From NCBI GenBank assembly GCA_017442465.1, contig JAFRZQ010000104.1, forward strand, positions 1-5,908: 5,908 nt of DNA, given 5' to 3'. The notes under the pieces are model-generated. The model was given only the letters and a program-made list of their open reading frames with translations. It was not told the DNA's origin and did no database searches. Of the stretch, positions 1 through 4,910 are shown piece after piece (the first letter of the stretch is position 1; each line of letters begins with the position of its first letter). A program made the position numbers and the translations under genes. The DNA is from Anaerotignum sp. (GTDB lineage Bacteria > Bacillota > Clostridia > Lachnospirales > Anaerotignaceae).

Positions 1-933
1 AGACAGAGAGATGAGGAAAAATGCGACCTGCGTACGGATTATCAGAGGGACAGAGACCGTATCATCCATTGCAAGTCCTTCCGCAGAATGAAGCATAAAA
101 CACAGGTATTTATCTCCCCCGAAGGTGATCACTACCGCACTCGTCTGACCCATACGCTGGAGGTTTCCCAGATCGCCAGAAGTATTGCGAGGGCGCTGCG
201 TCTGAATGAAGATCTGACAGAAGCCATTGCCCTGGGCCATGATCTGGGTCATACGCCTTTTGGACATGCAGGGGAACGGAAACTGGATGCCCTCTGCAAG
301 GACTTCGGCGGCTTTGCCCATAACGAGCAGAGCCTGCGTGTGGTAGAAAGACTGGAAAAGGACGGCAGAGGTCTGAACCTGACATGGGAAGTCAGAGACG
401 GCATCCTGAACCACCGCACCAGCGGTAGTCCTGCCACACTGGAAGGGAAGATCGTACAGCTGTCTGATAAGATCGCCTATACGAACCATGATATCGACGA
501 TGCCGTCCGTGCAGGGATGCTCCGTCCCAGAGATATCCCCAGAGATGTGGTTGCTTTGATCGGCACTACATCCTCCAGCCGTATCAATGCCATGATTAGA
601 GATACCATCCAGAACAGCATGGATATCAATGATATCAAAATGAGCCCGGATATGAAGGCGGCTCTGGGCAACCTGCGTTCCTTCATGTTCCGACAGGTCT
701 ATGCCAGCGATATCGCCCTGGAAGAGCATAAAAAAGCGGAAAAGATCGTGGGCGATCTCTTTGATTATTACATGGAATACCCTGAGGAAATGTCCGCTGA
801 ATTTCAGATCCTGCTGAATGAAGGTGACCCTGTACGTCAGGTGGTCTGCGATTATATCGCCTGCATGACAGACCGCTTTGCTGTGGCGAAATATAACGAG
901 TTGTTCATTCCCCGTGAGTGGACAAAGTTATAA
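1..933 (+). CDS. dgt: Deoxyguanosinetriphosphate triphosphohydrolase-like protein, 5'-truncated by the window edge
   Basis: HD-superfamily phosphohydrolase of the dGTPase type, which splits dGTP (or other dNTPs) to deoxynucleoside and triphosphate in the cytoplasm and so tunes the dNTP pool. The frame is open from base 1: before the internal ATG at 88 it already encodes conserved family sequence (QRDRDRIIH, then KSFRR), so 88 is not the start. 310 residues are visible; about 25-30 N-terminal residues appear to be missing compared with relatives of roughly 335-340. Visible-residue numbering gives the HD metal set as H51 (RTRLTHTLEV), H80-D81 (GHDLGH) and D156 (LSDKIAY). The signatures PEGDHYRTR, FGHAGE and ILNHRTSG are intact. 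The C-terminus reaches the usual VCDYIACMTD and FIPREW blocks and stops at TAA 931-933. The family assignment is firm. The preferred substrate cannot be read from sequence, and many Firmicutes members are only called dGTPase-like. Confidence 0.96.
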   Translation, partial: RQRDEEKCDLRTDYQRDRDRIIHCKSFRRMKHKTQVFISPEGDHYRTRLTHTLEVSQIARSIARALRLNEDLTEAIALGHDLGHTPFGHAGERKLDALCKDFGGFAHNEQSLRVVERLEKDGRGLNLTWEVRDGILNHRTSGSPATLEGKIVQLSDKIAYTNHDIDDAVRAGMLRPRDIPRDVVALIGTTSSSRINAMIRDTIQNSMDINDIKMSPDMKAALGNLRSFMFRQVYASDIALEEHKKAEKIVGDLFDYYMEYPEEMSAEFQILLNEGDPVRQVVCDYIACMTDRFAVAKYNELFIPREWTKL

Positions 934-941
934 AATATATG

Positions 942-971
942 CTTGATTTTTGAAAAAGTCAAGGGATTTTT
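942..971 (+). terminator. Weak AT-rich hairpin after dgt, possible intrinsic terminator
   Basis: Nine bases after the dgt stop lies a near-perfect palindrome. CTTGA (942-946) pairs with TCAAG (959-963), and the stem continues through TTTTT (947-951) facing AAAAA (953-957). It is followed by GG and ATTTTT (966-971). The position suits a dgt terminator. However, the stem is poor in G+C, the T run does not directly abut it, and the closing loop is very small, so termination would be weak at best. Confidence 0.35.
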
Positions 972-980
972 GGGATTTTT
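963..980 (+). repeat. Tandem 9-bp direct repeat (GGGATTTTT x2)
   Basis: Two adjoining exact copies of GGGATTTTT lie at 963-971 and 972-980, followed by TTGGG. A third partial copy, GGATTTTT, lies at 1015-1022 inside the candidate sigma-H -35 element. No known function; it could be slippage in AT-rich intergenic DNA or a protein-binding array. Confidence 0.7.
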
Positions 981-1011
981 TTGGGCATACTAACAAAATG
1001 TATACAACCGG

Positions 1012-1040
1012 GAAGGATTTTTCATAAAAATGTCGAATAG
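1012..1040 (+). promoter_or_regulatory. Candidate sigma-H-type promoter for dnaG-rpoD
   Basis: GAAGGATTT (1012-1020) matches every position of the Bacillus sigma-H -35 consensus RNAGGAWWW. After an 11-base spacer, GTCGAATAG (1032-1040) matches the -10 consensus RNNGAATWW at 8 of 9 positions, failing only at the last W. Spacing of 11-12 is the known range. Transcription would start near 1047, leaving a leader of about 80 bases before dnaG. In Bacillus subtilis the rpoD operon is known to have a sigma-H promoter, so the context is right. I saw no convincing housekeeping -35/-10 pair in this gap. Whether this organism encodes a sigma-H is not shown by the window. Confidence 0.5.
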
Positions 1041-1047
1041 ATAAAGT

Positions 1048-1073
1048 AAAAGGAAGTGCAACAGCTTCCTTTT
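1048..1073 (+). other. Hairpin in the dnaG leader
   Basis: AAAAGGAAG (1048-1056) and CTTCCTTTT (1065-1073) are exact reverse complements and enclose an 8-base loop. If the sigma-H-like promoter is used, this hairpin would be at the extreme 5' end of the dnaG-rpoD mRNA, where it could stabilise the transcript. It could instead be a weak terminator of dgt readthrough, but the T run is only four bases, belongs to the stem, and is followed by CGATT. The left arm resembles a Shine-Dalgarno sequence and overlaps a GTG at 1056 that is not a credible start. Confidence 0.5.
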
Positions 1074-1112
1074 CGATTGCTTAGGAAGAGTTTTTGGAAG
1101 CGAAGCAGGTGG

Positions 1113-1122
1113 AAAGGAGGGG
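1113..1122 (+). promoter_or_regulatory. Ribosome binding site that sets the dnaG start
   Basis: AAAGGAGGGG is a near-ideal Shine-Dalgarno sequence. Measured from the end of GGAGG (1120), the ATG at 1128 is 7 bases away and the ATG at 1125 is 4 away. This favours 1128 and rules against the upstream in-frame GTG at 1056, which has no properly spaced site. Confidence 0.85.
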
Positions 1123-1127
1123 ACATG

Positions 1128-2906
1128 ATGCGATATCCGAGAGAAGTTGTTGATGAAGTCAGAATGCAGAATGATATCGTGGAAGTCATCTCCCAGTATG
1201 TTCCATTGAAGCAGAAGGGCAATTCTTATTTTGGCCTTTGTCCCTTCCATAATGAAAAGACAGCTTCCTTTTCCGTAAACAGTGAAAAACAGTTCTATTA
1301 CTGCTTTGGCTGCGGTGCAGCGGGCAACGTGTTTTCCTTTCTGATGGAAATGGAGAATATGGATTTTCCAGAAGCCATGAAAAAACTGGCGGAGCGAGCC
1401 CATATCACCCTTCCGGAACCGGAAAAGTCCGCTCAGGTCATTGCGGCAGAGCAGACAAAACAGAGACTGTTCGACATACACACCACTGCCGGCAGATATT
1501 TTTATGACTGCCTGCAGGAGGAACAGGGGAAAGCGGCGAGAGACTATCTGGTAAAGCGCCAGATGGATCCCCGTATGGCAAGAAAATTTGGCATCGGGTA
1601 TTCCCCTGACAGCTATGATGCACTTTTTAAGCATCTGAAGGGAAAAGGATTTTCGGTGTCGGATATCCTGAAATCGGGCCTTGTGCTGGAAAATAAGGAC
1701 GGCAAGGGCTATCACGACCGGTTCCGCGGTCGTCTGATGTTCCCTATCTTCGATGTGCAGGGCAGAGTGGTCGGCTTCGGCGGACGCATCCTTGCCAAAG
1801 GAGAACCGAAATATCTGAACTCTCCCGAGACCATATTGTTCAGCAAAAGCCGAAACCTTTATGGTCTGAACTTTGCCAAGGCGGCAAAGAAACGGGAACT
1901 CATTCTGGTGGAAGGCTATATGGACATGCTTTCCATCTATCAGGCGGGGTTCCACAATGTGGTGGCATCCCTTGGCACAGCCTTCAATCAGGAGCATGCA
2001 AGGACACTGAAGCGGTTCGCCGATGATGTGATCCTCCTGTATGACAGTGACGAAGCCGGCACCAACGCCGCACTGAGAGCGATCCCCGTGCTGGTGAAAA
2101 ACGGGTTCCGGGTGAAGGTCACTCAGGTGCCTGACGGAAAGGACCCCGATGAATTTATCAAGGCAAAGGGCGCAGCGGAGTTTTCCAAACTCCTTATCAA
2201 TGCTGTGCATTATATATCCTTCGAGATCGCCTGCATCCAGCGGAAATATAACTTAAAGAATCCGGAACATCGCGTCCGCTTTGCAACAGAAGCGGCCGAA
2301 ACTCTGGCGAAGCTGGACAGCGAGATCGAACGCAACGTCTACCTGGGCGAAGTGAGCCGGGTAACAGGCGTGGAAGAAGAAGCCATCCGCAGTGAAATTC
2401 GGAAACTGATGCGAAAAGAAGAAGAGGCCTTTGAAAAAGAGGCGGAAAGACGGCAGCAGAATTTGAAGAATTACACCGCAGAGGGCAGAAAAGCGGAAAA
2501 AGGGCTGATCGAAGCCCAGAGAAGTTTACTGTATTATGCGTCTCAGCAGCAGGATGTATATGACATCCTCAGAAGGCATCTGGAGGAAGACGATTTCACG
2601 GAAGATGTGTTCCGCAGAGCCTTTCGGCACATTGGCGAACTGTGGCGTTCCTCAGGCCATGTGTTCCCTGCCGATCTGGTGAGCCGCTTTGAAGAAACGA
2701 AGGAACAGAAAATAGCAACGGAGATTTTTGCAGTACAGCTGCCTGTGGAAAACAGGGCAGATATGGAAAAAGCCATCAATGAAGAGATCAGGCTGCTGAA
2801 GCGGGCAAAAATCGACCATATGACGGCAACTGCCACCACTGTAGAGGAAATACAGAAGCTGGTGGAAGCCAAGAGGAAACTGGATTCCCTGTATATTACC
2901 ATTTGA
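1128..2906 (+). CDS. dnaG: DNA primase DnaG
   Basis: Synthesises the short RNA primers that start leading and lagging strands at the replication fork, working with the replicative helicase. The start at 1128 (or the adjacent ATG at 1125) follows a strong Shine-Dalgarno sequence and gives MRYPREVVDEVR, the usual primase N-terminus, and 592 residues, a normal length. Domains in order: a CHC2 zinc-binding domain with C38, H41, C59 and C62 (C-x2-H-x17-C-x2-C); the RNA polymerase core with its family-typical RNLYGLNFAK segment; a TOPRIM fold with catalytic E262 (VEGYMD) and the acidic cluster D306-S-D308-E309; and a helical C-terminal helicase-binding region from about residue 430, rich in charged residues and less conserved. 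All key residues are present. It lies 40 bp ahead of rpoD, the classic primase-sigma arrangement, and probably shares transcription with it from the sigma-H-like promoter upstream. Confidence 0.98.
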   Translation: MRYPREVVDEVRMQNDIVEVISQYVPLKQKGNSYFGLCPFHNEKTASFSVNSEKQFYYCFGCGAAGNVFSFLMEMENMDFPEAMKKLAERAHITLPEPEKSAQVIAAEQTKQRLFDIHTTAGRYFYDCLQEEQGKAARDYLVKRQMDPRMARKFGIGYSPDSYDALFKHLKGKGFSVSDILKSGLVLENKDGKGYHDRFRGRLMFPIFDVQGRVVGFGGRILAKGEPKYLNSPETILFSKSRNLYGLNFAKAAKKRELILVEGYMDMLSIYQAGFHNVVASLGTAFNQEHARTLKRFADDVILLYDSDEAGTNAALRAIPVLVKNGFRVKVTQVPDGKDPDEFIKAKGAAEFSKLLINAVHYISFEIACIQRKYNLKNPEHRVRFATEAAETLAKLDSEIERNVYLGEVSRVTGVEEEAIRSEIRKLMRKEEEAFEKEAERRQQNLKNYTAEGRKAEKGLIEAQRSLLYYASQQQDVYDILRRHLEEDDFTEDVFRRAFRHIGELWRSSGHVFPADLVSRFEETKEQKIATEIFAVQLPVENRADMEKAINEEIRLLKRAKIDHMTATATTVEEIQKLVEAKRKLDSLYITI

Positions 2907-2923
2907 TATGGTTAGACTATAAT
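2896..2923 (+). promoter_or_regulatory. Candidate housekeeping promoter for rpoD, overlapping the end of dnaG
   Basis: A perfect -10 TATAAT (2918-2923) sits 16 bases after TTACCA (2896-2901), a 4-of-6 match to TTGACA inside the last dnaG codons. Transcription would start near 2930 and leave a leader of under 20 bases just long enough to hold the ribosome binding site. This would let rpoD be made independently of dnaG, and if read by RpoD holoenzyme itself it would be autoregulatory. The weak -35 and lack of an extended -10 TG limit certainty. Confidence 0.5.
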
Positions 2924-2931
2924 CAACACAG

Positions 2932-2940
2932 AAAGGAAGG
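2932..2940 (+). promoter_or_regulatory. Ribosome binding site that sets the TTG start of rpoD
   Basis: AAAGGAAGG ends 6 bases before the TTG at 2947. The next in-frame ATG, at 2977 (residue 11), has no such site. The site therefore supports TTG initiation. Confidence 0.8.
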
Positions 2941-2946
2941 ATTGCG

Positions 2947-4032
2947 TTGAAATCCGTCGAAGAAACAACATTATTGATGACGAAACTGGACGAACTGGTT
3001 CAGATCGGCAAAAAGAAAAAAAGCGTGTTAGAGTATAAGGAGATCATGGATCATCTGGCGGAACTGGACCTGGATCCGGACCGTATCGATAAAATCTATG
3101 AATATCTGGAAGGACAGGGTATCGATATCCTCGGGAACATTGAAGCAGAAGAAGAAGTTGAAAAAGAACTGGATCTGACACTGCCCGAAGGCATCAATAT
3201 CGACGACCCCGTTCGCATGTATCTGAAAGAGATCGGTAAAGTGCCTCTGCTGACAGCAGAAGAAGAGATCGAACTGGCGAAGAAAATGGAAGAAGGCGGC
3301 CCCGAAGGGGAAGCGGCGAAGAAGAAACTGGCAGAAGCAAACCTGCGTCTGGTAGTAAGTATCGCAAAGAGATATGTTGGCCGTGGTATGCTCTTCCTTG
3401 ACCTGATCCAGGAGGGGAATCTGGGTCTGATCAAAGCTGTTGAAAAGTTCGACTTCCATAAAGGCTTCAAATTCTCCACATACGCAACATGGTGGATCAG
3501 ACAGGCCATCACCCGTGCTATCGCCGACCAGGCGAGAACCATCCGTATCCCCGTACACATGGTAGAAACCATCAATAAACTCATCCGTATTTCCAGACAG
3601 CTGCTGCAGGAACTGGGCCGTGAACCGACTGCAGAAGAACTGGCAGTGGAAATGCAGATGCCTGAGGAAAAAGTACGCGAGATCATGAAGATCGCCCAGG
3701 AACCTGTTTCTCTGGAAACACCCATCGGCGAAGAAGAAGACAGCCATCTGGGTGACTTTATTCCCGATGACGATATTCCTGCACCTGCAGAAGCGGCAGC
3801 TTTCACACTGTTAAAAGAACAGCTGATGGAAGTGCTGGATACACTGACAGAAAGAGAAGAAAAGGTACTGCGTCTGCGCTTTGGTCTGGATGACGGCAGA
3901 GCAAGAACACTGGAAGAAGTTGGTAAAGAATTTAACGTTACCAGAGAACGTATCCGTCAGATCGAAGCAAAAGCGCTTCGTAAACTGCGTCATCCCAGCA
4001 GAAGCAAAAAACTAAAAGACTATCTGGAATAA
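2947..4032 (+). CDS. rpoD: RNA polymerase primary sigma factor (sigma-70 group 1, SigA/RpoD)
   Basis: Directs RNA polymerase to housekeeping promoters. Starts at TTG with a well-spaced Shine-Dalgarno sequence; 361 residues, the usual size for a Firmicutes SigA. An N-terminal charged segment with GKKKKSVLEY (about 1-60, region 1.1 equivalent) is followed by an acidic linker. Region 1.2 begins at DDPVRMYLKEIG (from residue 86). Region 2 runs from about 129 to 200 and contains NLRLVVSIAKRYVGRG, DLIQEGNLGL and the -10 recognition and melting helix with W182-W183 (YATWWIRQAI), ending in RIPVHMVE. Region 3 covers about 200-270, with GREPTAEELA. Region 4 starts at LTEREEKVLRLRFG (from 300); the -35 recognition helix-turn-helix TLEEVG to RIRQIEAKALRKLRHP spans about 321-350. 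No region is missing. It follows dnaG by 40 bp and is closed by a strong terminator. The TTG start may restrain translation. Confidence 0.99.
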   Translation: MKSVEETTLLMTKLDELVQIGKKKKSVLEYKEIMDHLAELDLDPDRIDKIYEYLEGQGIDILGNIEAEEEVEKELDLTLPEGINIDDPVRMYLKEIGKVPLLTAEEEIELAKKMEEGGPEGEAAKKKLAEANLRLVVSIAKRYVGRGMLFLDLIQEGNLGLIKAVEKFDFHKGFKFSTYATWWIRQAITRAIADQARTIRIPVHMVETINKLIRISRQLLQELGREPTAEELAVEMQMPEEKVREIMKIAQEPVSLETPIGEEEDSHLGDFIPDDDIPAPAEAAAFTLLKEQLMEVLDTLTEREEKVLRLRFGLDDGRARTLEEVGKEFNVTRERIRQIEAKALRKLRHPSRSKKLKDYLE

Positions 4033-4039
4033 GATAAAT

Positions 4040-4073
4040 AAAAGGGCGGACAAGTTGTTGTGCGCCCTTTTTT
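4040..4073 (+). terminator. Strong intrinsic terminator after rpoD
   Basis: AAAAGGGCG (4040-4048) pairs with CGCCCTTTT (4063-4071). The stem continues past one G-G mismatch through ACAA (4050-4053) and TTGT (4058-4061), closing on a GTTG loop. A run of six T (4068-4073) follows the GC-rich stem. It begins 8 bases after the rpoD stop and should end the dnaG-rpoD transcript. Confidence 0.93.
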
Positions 4074-4076
4074 ACT

Positions 4077-4208
4077 AGGGAAACTTTCTTTTCTTGGTGA
4101 TAGTTTCCCTGACCCTTCAAAGAACCGCCTGTGGCAGATTTTTCGTGAGGCTCTGCCTCACACTCCGCAAGGGGATAATCCCCTTGACCCTATTTGCCTG
4201 CGGCGCAG
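4077..4208. repeat. Mosaic of palindromes between rpoD and trmK, probable intergenic repeat element
   Basis: Four separate inverted repeats are packed into 132 bp. AGGGAAACT (4077-4085) pairs with AGTTTCCCT (4102-4110) across a 16-base loop. GTGAGGC (4145-4151) pairs with GCCTCAC (4155-4161) around TCT. CAAGGGGA (4168-4175) pairs with TCCCCTTG (4179-4186) around TAA. CTGCG (4198-4202) pairs with CGCAG (4204-4208) around a single G, or in practice as a 4-bp stem with a GGC loop. All arms are exact. TGACCCT follows both the first and third hairpins (4110-4116 and 4185-4191). None has a T run, so they do not look like terminators. I recall similarly built intergenic repeats from gut Clostridia genomes, but the window has a single copy and cannot prove repetition. 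No convincing coding frame and no clear promoter is seen here. Confidence 0.6.
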
Positions 4209-4223
4209 AAAAAGGAGAAAAGA

Positions 4224-4910
4224 ATGGATATTTCGAGAAGATTGGAGTTAGTAGCAAATTTGGTTACGCATAATGTCATTGCGGACATTGGCACGGACCA
4301 TGGCTATGTACCCATTTATTTATACAAAAAAGGGAAAATCAAGAAGGCCTATGCCTGTGATGTGCGGAAAGGCCCTCTGGAAAAATGTAAGCAAAACATT
4401 GCACTGTATGGTGCGGAGGATGTCATCGAGACTCGTCTCGGCAGCGGTCTGATTCCCCTGAAACCCGGCGAAGCGGAAACAGCGATCATGGCGGGGATGG
4501 GCGGGATGCTCATCGTACATATTCTGGAGGATAGCCCCGAAGTGGCAGAGAGCCTCAAGGAACTGGTGCTGTCCCCTCAGCGGGATTTCCATGAGGTACG
4601 AAGATATCTGCATAAAATCGGTTTTTCCATCAAAGAGGAGCATATGCTGAAAGAGGATGGGAAGCCCTATGTGCTGATGAGATGCGAAAAAGGCGAAGAA
4701 ATATATGACAGGGAGATCGATTATCTCTACGGCAAACTGCTGCTGGAGAAAAAAGACCCTGTTTTAAAAGAACTGATTTTGCATGAAGAAGGAAAATACA
4801 GCCGACTTTTCGATAACCTGAAGGGTAACCCTACGGAGAACGCCCAGAAGCGTCTGCCTGAGGTGGAAGAAAAGCTGGCTCTGATGAGGGAGGCATTGGC
4901 ATGTCTGTAA
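4224..4910 (+). CDS. trmK: tRNA (adenine(22)-N1)-methyltransferase TrmK
   Basis: Transfers a methyl group from S-adenosylmethionine to N1 of adenine 22 in the D-arm of tRNAs; cytoplasmic. The ATG at 4224 follows AAAGGAG (4211-4217) at good spacing and gives MDISRRLELVANLV, the usual N-terminus, and 228 residues, normal for the family. An in-frame TTG at 4194 would add ten residues encoded across the palindrome region and lacks a ribosome site. The class I methyltransferase fold is clear: motif I is ADIGTDHGYVP (from residue 20), the following strand ends in CD46 for ribose contact, and AGMGG at 90-94 is the family signature near the active site. LVLSPQ and KEDGKPYVLM are also family-typical. 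The C-terminal part is a charged helical segment, which in TrmK forms a coiled coil that helps bind tRNA. It is the YqfN equivalent next to dnaG-rpoD in Bacillus. Its 3' end overlaps yqfO by 10 bp. Confidence 0.95.
   Translation: MDISRRLELVANLVTHNVIADIGTDHGYVPIYLYKKGKIKKAYACDVRKGPLEKCKQNIALYGAEDVIETRLGSGLIPLKPGEAETAIMAGMGGMLIVHILEDSPEVAESLKELVLSPQRDFHEVRRYLHKIGFSIKEEHMLKEDGKPYVLMRCEKGEEIYDREIDYLYGKLLLEKKDPVLKELILHEEGKYSRLFDNLKGNPTENAQKRLPEVEEKLALMREALACL
4886..4893 (+). promoter_or_regulatory. Ribosome binding site of yqfO inside trmK
   Basis: GAGGGAGG lies in the last trmK codons and ends 7 bases before the ATG at 4901. With the 10-bp gene overlap, it implies coupled translation of TrmK and YqfO. 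Confidence 0.7.

Noticed and set aside
1..87. dgt starting at the ATG at 88, with 1-87 as non-coding leader
   Set aside because: The same frame upstream encodes conserved family residues and has no stop, so the gene is cut by the window edge and is neither short nor a pseudogene.
981..1006. TTGGGC with TATACA as a housekeeping promoter for dnaG
   Set aside because: The spacer is only 14 bases and the -35 is poor; TGTATACA is just a short palindrome.
1056..1127. N-terminal extension of dnaG from a GTG at 1056
   Set aside because: No properly spaced ribosome site; the added residues are unlike any primase N-terminus and are encoded through a hairpin. The strong Shine-Dalgarno at 1113-1122 points to 1128 or 1125.
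990..2210. Long antisense open frame (406 codons) across the dnaG 5' half, plus similar antisense frames of 236-239 codons across rpoD
   Set aside because: They lie opposite strongly conserved coding sequence, have no recognisable domains, show biased low-complexity composition and lack sensible ribosome sites. They are reverse-strand shadows.
2903..2923. TTGATA as the -35 for the TATAAT before rpoD
   Set aside because: Only 9 bases separate the two hexamers, too short for sigma-70 recognition; TTACCA at 2896 is spaced correctly.
4060..4251. Small open frame of 63 codons between rpoD and trmK
   Set aside because: It starts within the terminator stem, runs through four palindromes and overlaps trmK out of frame, with no ribosome site. 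Repeat elements often leave such frames by chance.
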